Source: Salaquimonas sp. (GTDB lineage: Bacteria > Pseudomonadota > Alphaproteobacteria > Rhizobiales > Rhizobiaceae). Taken from it: a stretch of DNA of 38,886 bases. A model generated the notes under the pieces. That model was not told the DNA's origin. It worked only from the letters and a program-made list of their open reading frames with translations, and did no database searches. The stretch lies in the NCBI GenBank assembly GCA_028289365.1, contig JANQQM010000202.1, positions 1 through 38,886 of the forward strand. Reading direction: 5' to 3'. A program made the position numbers and the translations under genes. Shown here piece after piece: positions 1-7,674 of the stretch. Positions within the stretch are counted from its first letter, which is position 1, and every line of letters begins with the position of its first letter.

Positions 1-2
1 CC

Positions 3-284
3 CACCTTCTGGTGACGCTGGAGGTTGAGGCCGATGACGCTGATGCCAGCGGCTACGAACCGGTCTGGCATGATGGCAAGCGGGTCGGCTTTGTTACCTC
101 CGGCGGTTACGGTCACATTCTGCAAAAATCCCTGGCCATGGCGCTTGTGGACAAGGAATTTGCTGATGTGGGCACAAAACTTTCGGTTCATGTCGTCGGT
201 GTTGAGCGACAAGCGCGCGTCATTGCGACATCCCCTTATGACCCCGACGGCAATGCGATGCGCGGCAAACCGGTGACCGGCTAA
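3..284 (+). CDS. C-terminal end of a GcvT/dimethylglycine dehydrogenase-like protein (5' truncated by window edge)
   Basis: The frame is open from the first base of the window to the TAA at 282-284, so only the last ~93 residues are present. The segment with G-K-R-V-G-F-V-T-S-G-G-Y-G-H, followed by V-V-G-V-E-R-Q-A-R-V-I and a terminal P-Y-D-P-D-G-N-x-M-R-G, is the usual end of the aminomethyltransferase (GcvT_C) domain in dimethylglycine/sarcosine dehydrogenase-type flavoproteins. These move one-carbon units from N-methylated amines to tetrahydrofolate. The next gene starts 4 bp after the stop, so it is the first visible gene of the methyltransferase unit. A free-standing aminomethyltransferase is the main alternative, because the N-terminal FAD part, if any, lies outside the window. 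Confidence 0.8.
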   Translation, partial: HLLVTLEVEADDADASGYEPVWHDGKRVGFVTSGGYGHILQKSLAMALVDKEFADVGTKLSVHVVGVERQARVIATSPYDPDGNAMRGKPVTG

Positions 285-288
285 CCAA

Positions 289-1818
289 ATGGCAGAGCCC
301 CGGCGCCATAAACGCAGCAGGAGCAACGATACTTCCCCCGAGCGGCAAGTTGACTATCACAATCTGCGCAATCCGTTCCCTGCAATGCCGGTCTTTTCCG
401 ACGACCGCATCGAGGCAATTCATCAGGCCTCGCTGTCCGTCTTGCAGGATCTGGGTATCAAAGTGCTTCTGCCGGAAGCACGAAGAATATTTGAAATTGG
501 CGGCGCCAGGCTCGATTCTGTAAGCGAAATGGTCTTTATCGGCACTGACATGGTGGAAGCCGCACTCGCCAGTGCACCGAAATCAATTCCGATCGCAGCA
601 GCAATTCCTGAGAAGGACATCTTGCTGGAACCGGGTAGCCTCGTCTTTCAGCCCGGTGCCGGCGCACCACATGCAACGGACCGCCAGAACGGGCGCAGAC
701 CCGGAACCCTTCGCGATTTTCGTAACTTCGTTCGCCTGACCGAACATTTCGATGTGCTGCAAATGGTGCCACCGATCGTGGAGCCGCAGGACATCCCGGT
801 CCACTTGCGCCATTACGAGACGATAAAGGCTCAGCTGACCTTGTCGCGCAAGGTACCGTTCATTTTCTCCAGGGGCACACCGCAGGTATCGGACTGTTTC
901 GAGATGATCCGCGATTTTCGCGGCATTTCGGATGAGGAGTTTCTCTCCAAAAGCCATTGCTTCACGATAATCAATACAAACTCGCCGCGGCAGCTTGATA
1001 TTCCGATGGCACAGGGGCTGATCGATTTCGCCCGCGCCGGTCAGGTCTCGATCGTCACCCCGTTTACCCTGATGGGCGCCATGGCACCAATCAGCGTGGC
1101 AGGCGCTATCACTCTGTCCCATGCCGAAGCACTGGCGGCAATAACCTTGACCCAGCTCGCACGACCGGGTGCGCCGGTCTGTTATGGAACCTTCACCTCC
1201 AATGTCGACATGAAATCCGGCGCTCCGGCCTTTGGTACGCCGGAACATTTCAGGGCCAGCCTGGCAGCCGGACAATTGGCGCGCAAGATCGGATTGCCAT
1301 GGCGTAGCGCAGCGGGAAGTGCAGCCAATCTCAATGATGCCCAGGGTGCCAACGAGAACCAGCTGGCGCTGTGGGGCTGCCTCTTGGCCGGTGCCACGGT
1401 GGTGATCCACGCGGCAGGTTGGATCGAAGGCGGCCTGACCGTATCGTTTGAGAAATTCGTCACCGATTGTGAATTATTGCAGATGATTGCCGAACTCTGT
1501 GCCGATGCAGACGCCGACGATGACGCCATCGGCTTCAGCGCCTTGGAAGAGGTGCAGCCAGGCGGACATTTTTTTGCTGCTTCCCATACCATGAGCCGAT
1601 ACAGGACCGAATTTTATCAACCCTTCCTGCATGATTGGTCAAACTACGGTACCTGGAGTGAACGTGGCGCCAAGGATACCGACCAGCGGGCCACCCAAGT
1701 CTGGCAGGCGATTATCGCCAATAAAGAAGCGTTTCAGGCAAATCCGGAGCCGGTCGAACGTCTCCAGAATTTTATAGATCGCCGCACAGCCGAAGGCGGC
1801 GCGCCAGCGGAGAGCTGA
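289..1818 (+). CDS. Trimethylamine methyltransferase (MttB) family protein, non-pyrrolysine type
   Basis: This 509-residue protein has the sequence features of the MttB superfamily: an N-terminal segment leading into a helix ending L-G-I-K-V, and a TIM-barrel core with G-A-M-A-P-I-S at about residue 262 and conserved alanine/glycine-rich strands after it. The reading frame contains no internal amber codon, so it belongs to the pyrrolysine-free branch, in which known members demethylate quaternary amines such as glycine betaine or proline betaine onto a corrinoid protein. No corrinoid-protein gene is visible nearby. It starts 4 bp after the GcvT-type gene and ends 1 bp before the TetR gene, so it is in one operon with them. 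A recognisable Shine-Dalgarno is weak, consistent with translational coupling. The substrate is unknown. Confidence 0.85.
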   Translation: MAEPRRHKRSRSNDTSPERQVDYHNLRNPFPAMPVFSDDRIEAIHQASLSVLQDLGIKVLLPEARRIFEIGGARLDSVSEMVFIGTDMVEAALASAPKSIPIAAAIPEKDILLEPGSLVFQPGAGAPHATDRQNGRRPGTLRDFRNFVRLTEHFDVLQMVPPIVEPQDIPVHLRHYETIKAQLTLSRKVPFIFSRGTPQVSDCFEMIRDFRGISDEEFLSKSHCFTIINTNSPRQLDIPMAQGLIDFARAGQVSIVTPFTLMGAMAPISVAGAITLSHAEALAAITLTQLARPGAPVCYGTFTSNVDMKSGAPAFGTPEHFRASLAAGQLARKIGLPWRSAAGSAANLNDAQGANENQLALWGCLLAGATVVIHAAGWIEGGLTVSFEKFVTDCELLQMIAELCADADADDDAIGFSALEEVQPGGHFFAASHTMSRYRTEFYQPFLHDWSNYGTWSERGAKDTDQRATQVWQAIIANKEAFQANPEPVERLQNFIDRRTAEGGAPAES

Positions 1819-1819
1819 T

Positions 1820-2500
1820 ATGTCCATTGATACAACCACCAATCCTGCTACGCACCAACAACACCGACCCGAACTGGTCGGCAATATCAAGGTGACGCGC
1901 CAGGACTGGCTGGATGCCGCCATGGCAGTACTGATCAAGGATGGCGCAAGCCAGGTCAAGATCCTGCCATTGGGAGAACATCTCGGCGTTTCGCGGTCGA
2001 GCTTCTACTGGTATTTCAAGAACCGCCAAGATTTGCTCGACGCACTATTGGAGCATTGGGAAAAATCGAATACCGCGGTCCTGGTACACCATTGCGAGAT
2101 GCCAGCCACCGGCATTACCGAAGCGATCTGTAATATTTTCAGGTGTTTCATCAATCCGGATCTGTTCAATAGCCACATGGATTTTGCCATTCGGGACTGG
2201 GCCAGACGGAATAGAAAAGTCCGGCGCGTCTTCGAGCAATCCGAGAAAAATCGCCTCGAAGCCATCGAGGGTTTGTTCCGGCGTTACGGCTATCCACCAA
2301 GTGAAGCGCTGACACGTGCGCGAACCCTCTACTACATGCAAATTGGCTACTATGCGGCCGACCTCAAGGAAACATTTGAACAAAGAAATGCATTGACCGA
2401 GGATTACGTCCTGGGTTTCACCGGGATACGGCCGAGCCAGGCTGAACCCGACGCACTCACCGAATATGTAATGTCCATTGATCGGGGGAACCAATCATGA
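1820..2500 (+). CDS. TetR/AcrR family transcriptional regulator
   Basis: This 226-residue protein has an N-terminal DNA-binding domain. The helix-turn-helix lies at about residues 48-67 and is followed by the typical F-Y-W-Y-F-K-N-R-Q-D-L-L signature of TetR proteins. The rest is the variable, mostly helical ligand-binding domain. The start lies 1 bp after the MttB-family stop, and the stop overlaps the next ATG by 4 bp. The regulator is therefore embedded in the operon it probably controls. The ligand is likely a methylated amine or its product, but this is inference from neighbours only. Confidence 0.9.
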   Translation: MSIDTTTNPATHQQHRPELVGNIKVTRQDWLDAAMAVLIKDGASQVKILPLGEHLGVSRSSFYWYFKNRQDLLDALLEHWEKSNTAVLVHHCEMPATGITEAICNIFRCFINPDLFNSHMDFAIRDWARRNRKVRRVFEQSEKNRLEAIEGLFRRYGYPPSEALTRARTLYYMQIGYYAADLKETFEQRNALTEDYVLGFTGIRPSQAEPDALTEYVMSIDRGNQS

Positions 2501-3804
2501 GCAATTCGCCAGATGCAATCATTATCGGGACTGGTGTGATCGGCACGGCGGTCGCCTTCGAACTCGCAAAAAAAGGCGTGCAGACGCTTTCGCTCGATCG
2601 CAATCGCCAGATTGGACATGGGTCGACCGCGGGTTCCTGCGCCATCATCCGGATGCATTATTCCACCCTGGATGGGACGGCCTTTGCCTGGGAGGGATAT
2701 CACTACTGGCGCGATTGGGCCGAATATCTCGGTCTGCCCGCCGCCACCGACCTGGCAGAATTCCGAGAAGTCGGTTGCCTCGTCATGAAGACCGATGCCA
2801 ATGGCCAGCTCGCCAAGCATATGGAAAACAGCCGCACGCTCGCCTGTCCGTTCGAGGAATGGGCACCCGATGACATCACCGAAAAACTGCCGATCTATAG
2901 CCTTGATAGCTATGCGCCCGCAAAAGCCCAAACCGATCCGGACTTTGGCATTTCCAACGGCAAGACGCTAACCGGTGGCGTATTCTGGCCGCATGCCGGC
3001 TATGTCAACGATCCGGCGCTTTCTTCCCAAAATCTCGCAGATGCCGCCCGCGCGCATGGCGGTCAATTCCGGCTCGGTGCCGAGATCGTTGATATTCTCC
3101 AGGACGGCGGAAAGGTAAAGGGCGTGCGCCTGGCGGATTGCGAGGAAATCCATGCACCGGTGGTCGTCAATGTGGCGGGCCCAGGTTCTGCACACGTCAA
3201 CAAGATGGCCGATGTCCTCGATGACATGACGATTGAGACACGCCCCCTTCGTCAGGAAGTGGTGCATGTACCTTCCCCGCAAGGGTTTGACTTTGAGAAA
3301 CGCGGTACAATCGTCAGTGACAGCGACATTGCCTGTTATTGCCGTCCCGAACACGGCAACCACATCCTGGTCGGAAGTGAGGACCCCGAATGCGACCAGC
3401 ATCAATGGGTCGAGAGCGACACCGATTTCGACCGCAACTTCACCGATCAATGGACCACCCAAGCCATGCGATACGCCCAGCGGGTTCCGAGCCTCGGCAT
3501 CCCTGGCAAAAGCCGCGGTGTGGTCGAGCTCTACGATGCCTCAACGGACTGGATTCCAATCTACGACAAGTCGGCACTCGACGGCTATTACATGGCTTGC
3601 GGAAGTTCCGGCAATCAATACAAGAACGCCCCGATAGCAGGTAAACTGATGGCGGAACTCATCACCTATTGCGAGGCCGGCAACGACCACGACTCACAGC
3701 CGCTGCAGTTCGAGCTTCCCTACATTAAGCGCACTGTGAATGCCGGATTTTACTCCAGAAAACGACCGATCAACCAGGAATCGAGCTTCTCCGTTCTGGG
3801 ATAG
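2497..3804 (+). CDS. FAD-dependent oxidoreductase, DAO (sarcosine/dimethylglycine oxidase-like) family
   Basis: This 435-residue protein opens with a Rossmann FAD-binding motif G-T-G-V-I-G at residues 11-16, followed by the acidic end of the second strand (D-R-N). A C-terminal segment of the D-G-Y-Y-M-A-C-G-S-S-G-N type contacts FAD in the DAO family. The length suits a single-domain amine oxidase or dehydrogenase, not the large GcvT-fused form. Its ATG overlaps the TetR stop (ATGA), so translation is coupled. With the MttB-like protein and the GcvT-domain protein upstream, oxidative N-demethylation of a small secondary or tertiary amine is the likely role. The exact substrate is not known. 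Confidence 0.88.
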   Translation: MSNSPDAIIIGTGVIGTAVAFELAKKGVQTLSLDRNRQIGHGSTAGSCAIIRMHYSTLDGTAFAWEGYHYWRDWAEYLGLPAATDLAEFREVGCLVMKTDANGQLAKHMENSRTLACPFEEWAPDDITEKLPIYSLDSYAPAKAQTDPDFGISNGKTLTGGVFWPHAGYVNDPALSSQNLADAARAHGGQFRLGAEIVDILQDGGKVKGVRLADCEEIHAPVVVNVAGPGSAHVNKMADVLDDMTIETRPLRQEVVHVPSPQGFDFEKRGTIVSDSDIACYCRPEHGNHILVGSEDPECDQHQWVESDTDFDRNFTDQWTTQAMRYAQRVPSLGIPGKSRGVVELYDASTDWIPIYDKSALDGYYMACGSSGNQYKNAPIAGKLMAELITYCEAGNDHDSQPLQFELPYIKRTVNAGFYSRKRPINQESSFSVLG

Positions 3805-3901
3805 GCTGAGAAATGGCAAATTCCAGAGCTGCCAGCGCCATTAACCTGGTATTCTGAAAAATGCGCTATCCTTCGAATTGGCAGCGAATTCGGAGAACGA
3901 C

Positions 3902-4168
3902 ATGGCAAAATCCGAAACGAAAACAAAGCATTGGCCGAGCGGGGTTCATTCCATAACCTGGAACGAGATCGGCAAGCTCGGATTTCACGATGTCACCGGT
4001 ACGATGTACTGGGATGGCAAAGAAGTCGTGACCCGAAGTATCGTACGCCTTGGTTCCTTTGAGCTTTTCCTTGCCATAGTCGCGACCGTCTCTCTGGCGG
4101 GAATGCTGGTACTGGACCTTGCACGCACCTTTCAGTGGTGGGGACTAGGAACATTGGCGGCCGGTTGA
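3902..4168 (+). CDS. Small hypothetical protein with one membrane segment
   Basis: This is an 88-residue protein of unknown function. I chose the ATG at 3902 because GGAG lies six bases upstream; an in-frame ATG at 3878 has no comparable site. The N-terminal ~55 residues are polar and contain Trp-rich stretches. A single hydrophobic helix spans about residues 58-80 (L-F-L-A-I-V-A-T-V-S-L-A-G). It is separated from the preceding flavoprotein by about 100 bp and from the next gene by 101 bp, so it may be its own unit. I do not recognise a family. Confidence 0.6.
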   Translation: MAKSETKTKHWPSGVHSITWNEIGKLGFHDVTGTMYWDGKEVVTRSIVRLGSFELFLAIVATVSLAGMLVLDLARTFQWWGLGTLAAG

Positions 4169-4269
4169 AGGCCAACGAATAAATTCCCGCACGATCATAT
4201 GAGGTTCATGCGCCTGTTGTTTCCCATGGTTCATATGTGGAATACTCCGCAAAACATGGAGAGCGAATC

Positions 4270-4524
4270 ATGGGTATCGAAAGTCTGATCATACTTTTGT
4301 TGATTGGTGCCATTGCCGGTTGGCTGGCGGGCCAGCTGGTTTCCGGCTATGGCTACGGCCTGATTGGCAACATCGTTGTCGGAATAATCGGCGCAGTCGT
4401 CGCCGGATTTGTCCTGCCAGCCGTTGGACTTGATTTCGGCGGCGGCATTATCGCGACAATCATCCATGCCACAATCGGCGCGGTAATCCTGCTCTTTCTG
4501 ATCAAACTCGTTAAGCGGGTCTGA
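4270..4524 (+). CDS. GlsB/YeaQ/YmgE-type small stress-response membrane protein
   Basis: This 84-residue, almost entirely hydrophobic protein has three predicted membrane helices and the glycine-rich pattern of the transglycosylase-associated (YeaQ/YmgE) family: I-A-G-W-L-A-G, then G-Y-G-L-I-G-N-I-V-V-G-I-I-G-A. The start at 4270 follows GGAGAGCG with good spacing; an in-frame ATG at 4237 lacks this. Members are inner-membrane proteins induced by general or acid stress, with no known enzymatic activity. A terminator-like hairpin lies 33 bp after the stop, so it appears to end its transcription unit. Confidence 0.8.
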   Translation: MGIESLIILLLIGAIAGWLAGQLVSGYGYGLIGNIVVGIIGAVVAGFVLPAVGLDFGGGIIATIIHATIGAVILLFLIKLVKRV

Positions 4525-4556
4525 ACCTAAATATTCAGGAAATTACCGGCGGATTT

Positions 4557-4591
4557 GACAGAAGCTAGTTAACTTCCTGTCGGCGTTTTTT
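4557..4591 (+). terminator. Probable rho-independent terminator after the YeaQ-like gene
   Basis: GACAGAAG (4557-4564) pairs with CTTCCTGTC (4573-4581) with one bulged base. After a short GGCG the stem is followed by a run of six T (4586-4591). It is correctly placed to stop rightward transcription from the small membrane-protein gene before the Nudix operon. Confidence 0.55.
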
Positions 4592-4872
4592 GTTGCCAGC
4601 TAAAGCCTGATTCTTGAAATAATTCGGTTTAGTCCAACACTAAATTCCAGCGAAAACACTTAATTCTCGCAGTTCCAGTTATGGCTGATAGTTTACCGTT
4701 GCGCTGAATTCGAAGCATCTCTTTCCCAGGTGAAGAACTGCTTGTTGTGGAACTTGGCGATAAAAGACGGTTTGGCATCGGCATACGCTATCAAAAATTT
4801 AACCATTCTACATATATTCACTTTACTTATATCCATCTTAGATATAAGTATGTTTGAAATATGGAGTTCATT
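4592..4872 (+). other. AT-rich leader region upstream of the Nudix operon
   Basis: The stretch between the terminator and the Nudix start is AT-rich compared with its surroundings. The open frame at 4730-4915 has no ribosome site and no recognisable sequence, so I do not call it a gene. The only strong structure is the palindrome at 4824-4850. No promoter with clear -35 and -10 boxes could be assigned. Confidence 0.5.
4824..4850. promoter_or_regulatory. Perfect palindromic operator in front of the Nudix-SPFH-NAD-kinase-like operon
   Basis: TACTTATATC (4824-4833) is exactly repeated in inverse as GATATAAGTA (4841-4850) around a 7-bp spacer. The repeat ends 22 bp before the ATG of the NrtR-like gene. 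NrtR-type regulators are known to bind AT-rich palindromes near their target promoters, so autoregulation by the adjacent protein is the simplest reading. The pairing is seen directly; the identity of the binding protein is inferred. Confidence 0.7.
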
Positions 4873-5556
4873 ATGTCGTATCCTAAACCTTCAATCGCTG
4901 TCGACTTGGCATTAGTCACGGTAACAGGTCGCGAATTGCGATGTTTGTTAACGAGACGGACAGATGCTGATGCAGTGCGCGGTGAATGGGCGCTTCCCGG
5001 CGGCTATGTTCACATAGATGAGGCGATCGAAGACACCGCAATTCGGGTTCTGCAAGACAAAGTTGGTATGAAGAATGTCTATCTAGAGCAGCTTTATACA
5101 TACGGTGATCCGAAAAGGGATCCGAGAGAGCGGGTGATCAGCATCACGCACCTTGCCCTGATTCCAGCTGCAAACCTGAATTCGACTACAATCACCAACG
5201 ATGACTTGATCTTGGCCCGTCTGGAAGTCAGCTGGGACGGAGAAGAAGGAGGAGTCGCACGCGCCCTTTCCGATGAATTTGGCGAGTTAACTCTCGCTTT
5301 CGATCATGCTTTCATTCTGGGCGATCTTGTGAAGCGGCTCCGCGGAAAGCTGGACTATACCGCAGTTGCCTTGGAGTTGCTGCCCCGATTCTTCACGCTG
5401 CGACAAGCACAGGAAGTCTATGAGGCTATTCTAGGTCGAAATCTGACAAAGCCAGCTTTCAGGCGAAAACTCCTTGATCGCAAAATAATTAAGCCCACGG
5501 GTAAACGGGAGACGGCTTCCGCATTTCGCCCGGCGGAACTCTACACAAAACTCTAA
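4873..5556 (+). CDS. nrtR: NrtR-like Nudix-domain transcriptional regulator
   Basis: This 227-residue protein has an N-terminal Nudix fold (residues ~8-140) and a C-terminal winged helix (~155-227), the NrtR architecture. The family hallmarks L-E-Q-L-Y-T-Y-G-D-P-x-R-D-P-R (71-85) and the C-terminal F-R-x-x-L-L with R-P-A-E-L-Y (~197-224) are present. The Nudix box (44-66) is degenerate: E50 and R58 remain, but the REUxEE glutamates are V59, D62 and K63, suggesting ligand sensing instead of hydrolysis. Known NrtR proteins respond to ADP-ribose or NAD-related metabolites and control NAD metabolism genes. The ATG at 4873 has GGAG six bases upstream; an ATG at 4861 lacks a site. It heads the operon, 13 bp before the SPFH gene. 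Confidence 0.85.
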   Translation: MSYPKPSIAVDLALVTVTGRELRCLLTRRTDADAVRGEWALPGGYVHIDEAIEDTAIRVLQDKVGMKNVYLEQLYTYGDPKRDPRERVISITHLALIPAANLNSTTITNDDLILARLEVSWDGEEGGVARALSDEFGELTLAFDHAFILGDLVKRLRGKLDYTAVALELLPRFFTLRQAQEVYEAILGRNLTKPAFRRKLLDRKIIKPTGKRETASAFRPAELYTKL

Positions 5557-5569
5557 GAAGGATAGTCTA

Positions 5570-6568
5570 ATGGCACAGATTCAACAGTTTCCATTTGTTC
5601 GTCATCTTCGTGCTGACGCCTCCAGTTTCATACAGCAATATCGAAAGGGAAAGAGAGTTCGATCCGGCAAGGGTCTGTCATTTTGGTTCATACCAAGGGA
5701 CACCTCGCTCAGCGAAATTCCCATGGATGATCGAACACTTCCATTTGTATTGAAGGGCCAGTCGAAGGACTACCAGGATCTGACCGTTCTGGGGAGCATC
5801 ATCTGGCGGGTGTCGGATGCCGAATTGTTGGGCGATCGTAAAGACTTCACTATCGACCTGGGACGCGGAAATTTGGTCGGGCAGCCTATAGATCAGATCA
5901 ATGATCAGATCGGATCCCTTGGGCGCCGCATCATCGCGGCATATGTGAAAAATAGTGGTGTTCGAAATATTCTGGAGGCCGGCGTTGAACCACTTAGGTC
6001 AGCATTGGACCATGGTTTTGTTCAAGATGTCACCATGGCGTCGATGGGGATTGAGATCGTTGGCGTTGGAGTTGATGACGTATCACCCAGCAGTGAACTC
6101 GCCCGAGCTTTGCAAGCACCAACGTTCGAAAGCCTTCAACAACAGGCAGATGAGGCAACTTTCGCCAGACGGGCATTGGCTGTCGAGAAAGAACGGGCAA
6201 TTGCCGAAAATGAGCTGAGTACCAAGATCGAACTGGCAACTCAGCGCAAACAATTGATCGCCCGCGAAGACGAAAATGCCCGATCCAAAGCCGAGGCGGA
6301 GGCCGCAGCGATGGATATCGCGGCCAAGGCGGAAGCAGGTCGCATCCGATCAATTGATCAGGCCCGTACGGATATGGAAAAAGAGCGCGCAGCTATCTAT
6401 GCCGGCTTGCCCCCAATTGTTGTGTTTGCCATGGCAGCTCGGGAATTTGCAGGCAAGCTGGAAAATATCGACAACCTCACCGTTACCCCCGACATGTTGT
6501 CGAGCGTGATCAATCAGGTCCACGGAGCTGTGAGCGCGAGCAATCTATCCGCTAAGGCGTCGCAATGA
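5570..6568 (+). CDS. SPFH/band-7 domain protein without membrane anchor
   Basis: This 332-residue protein has an SPFH-like N-terminal half (about residues 15-190). It is followed by a long charged, alanine/glutamate-rich segment (~195-285) expected to form a coiled coil, and a short C-terminal tail. SPFH proteins (flotillin, prohibitin and HflK/C relatives) form large ring or cage oligomers, usually on membranes. This one shows no N-terminal hydrophobic helix, so it is probably cytosolic or held peripherally. A good ribosome site (AAGAAGGA) precedes the ATG. It sits between the NrtR-like gene and the NAD-kinase-like gene, overlapping the latter by 4 bp, which suggests the oligomer and the nucleotide enzyme act together. 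Confidence 0.8.
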   Translation: MAQIQQFPFVRHLRADASSFIQQYRKGKRVRSGKGLSFWFIPRDTSLSEIPMDDRTLPFVLKGQSKDYQDLTVLGSIIWRVSDAELLGDRKDFTIDLGRGNLVGQPIDQINDQIGSLGRRIIAAYVKNSGVRNILEAGVEPLRSALDHGFVQDVTMASMGIEIVGVGVDDVSPSSELARALQAPTFESLQQQADEATFARRALAVEKERAIAENELSTKIELATQRKQLIAREDENARSKAEAEAAAMDIAAKAEAGRIRSIDQARTDMEKERAAIYAGLPPIVVFAMAAREFAGKLENIDNLTVTPDMLSSVINQVHGAVSASNLSAKASQ

Positions 6569-7470
6569 GCAGCCTTGCCCCCCGTATTGTCCTTGTGACG
6601 CGGCAATCTGAATATCAGGCACTGCTTGCGAACCATGGTACGCGGGGGCAAGCGGCATTTTATCTGCAAAGCAGAGATCAAGACATCAATGACGTCGAAA
6701 AAGTACACGACACGTTGATGTCAGCCATTCAAAGAACTAAGGCAGCGATTCCGGAGGATTGGACCGTTGTAGATGTGGAACGCGAAGATCTCGATCGCTT
6801 CCTATTCTCAAGCAACGACATCGTTGTAGCTGTCGGCCAGGATGGCCTTGTGGCAAATTTGGCCAAGTACTGTTCGGATCAGCCGGTGGTAGGTGTTACC
6901 CCCGGAGCATCTGGTTCTGAGGGAATTTTGACCTCGGTTCAGCCTACGGCTGTCGGAAAGCTTCTGACCCAGATTGAAGCAAACCACGCAATAGTAGAGC
7001 AGCGCACAATGGTGTCAGCAAATACAAGCAGAGGCGAATCTCTGTCGGCACTCAATGAGCTGTTTATTGGACATCGCAGCCACCAATCTGCGAAGTATAT
7101 TATTCGCATCGGTGAAGATGAAGAGATTCAATCATCCTCTGGAGTGATTGTTTCCACTGGTACAGGTGCCACTGGGTGGGCCAAATCAATAATGGCTGCG
7201 ACTCACCAGACGTTCGAAATTGCGCCTGGCGATCCAAAGGCAATCTACTTTTCCAGGGAGCCATGGCCGAGCCAGCAGAGCGGATGCAGTCTGAGGGCTG
7301 GCACCATCGATCACAATACTAACCTAAATATAATTTCTCGGATCAATGAGGGTGGAGTTATTTTTGCTGATGGTATCGAGCAGGATTTTTTGCGCTTCGA
7401 TTGGGGTCGAAGAGCAACCATATCCATAGCTGAGAAGACACTCAACCTTGTGTCAGGTCGGAGTGAATAA
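6565..7470 (+). CDS. Divergent NAD kinase-fold protein
   Basis: This 301-residue protein has the motif order of NAD kinases. V-G-Q-D-G at residues 90-94 sits where GGDGT is expected. A-L-N-E at 162-165 matches the NE motif. S-T-G-T-G-A-T-G at 197-204 lies in the place of S-T-P-T-G-S-T-A. F-A-D-G at 267-270 resembles the C-terminal D-G strand. Length is normal for the family. Classical members phosphorylate NAD to NADP with ATP; the altered glycine-rich motif leaves the activity uncertain. The ATG overlaps the SPFH stop (ATGA), so the two are translationally coupled. The regulator two genes upstream belongs to a family that senses NAD metabolites, which supports a pyridine-nucleotide role. Confidence 0.75.
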   Translation: MSSLAPRIVLVTRQSEYQALLANHGTRGQAAFYLQSRDQDINDVEKVHDTLMSAIQRTKAAIPEDWTVVDVEREDLDRFLFSSNDIVVAVGQDGLVANLAKYCSDQPVVGVTPGASGSEGILTSVQPTAVGKLLTQIEANHAIVEQRTMVSANTSRGESLSALNELFIGHRSHQSAKYIIRIGEDEEIQSSSGVIVSTGTGATGWAKSIMAATHQTFEIAPGDPKAIYFSREPWPSQQSGCSLRAGTIDHNTNLNIISRINEGGVIFADGIEQDFLRFDWGRRATISIAEKTLNLVSGRSE

Positions 7471-7556
7471 TGAATACCGACAAATTTCCTCAATGGCCTG
7501 ACAACAAACTTGACATCAATTGCGATACAGATTCTCTGGGCAACGACCAGACGTAA
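7470..7556 (+). CDS. Translation-coupled 28-codon mini-ORF
   Basis: An ATG shares its A with the TAA stop of the NAD-kinase-like gene (TAATG) and opens a 28-residue polar, acidic frame ending at 7554-7556. No similarity is recognisable. It could be a genuine small cassette protein, the remaining start of a lost fourth gene, or chance. The coupling geometry is the only support. Confidence 0.3.
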   Translation: MNTDKFPQWPDNKLDINCDTDSLGNDQT

Positions 7557-7674
7557 ACTTTCTATTCGGGAACGATAACCGTTGAACTTGGCTAACCTTA
7601 ACGCTCGGTCAGGCAGTCTTGGCTCCTACATTTGGAACCCGTGTGGTGCCGGGCAGCCTCTTCCGATGGCGCTC

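Noticed and set aside
583-1410. 275-codon minus-strand frame opposite the MttB-like gene
   Set aside because: It has the composition of an antisense shadow, shows no motif, and lies wholly inside a well-supported gene.
289-1818. Possible pyrrolysine (amber read-through) in the MttB-like gene
   Set aside because: The frame is complete for the family with no in-frame TAG, so it is a non-pyrrolysine member.
4730-4915. 61-codon plus frame before the Nudix gene
   Set aside because: It has no ribosome site, overlaps the palindrome and the nrtR start in another frame, and has no recognisable sequence.
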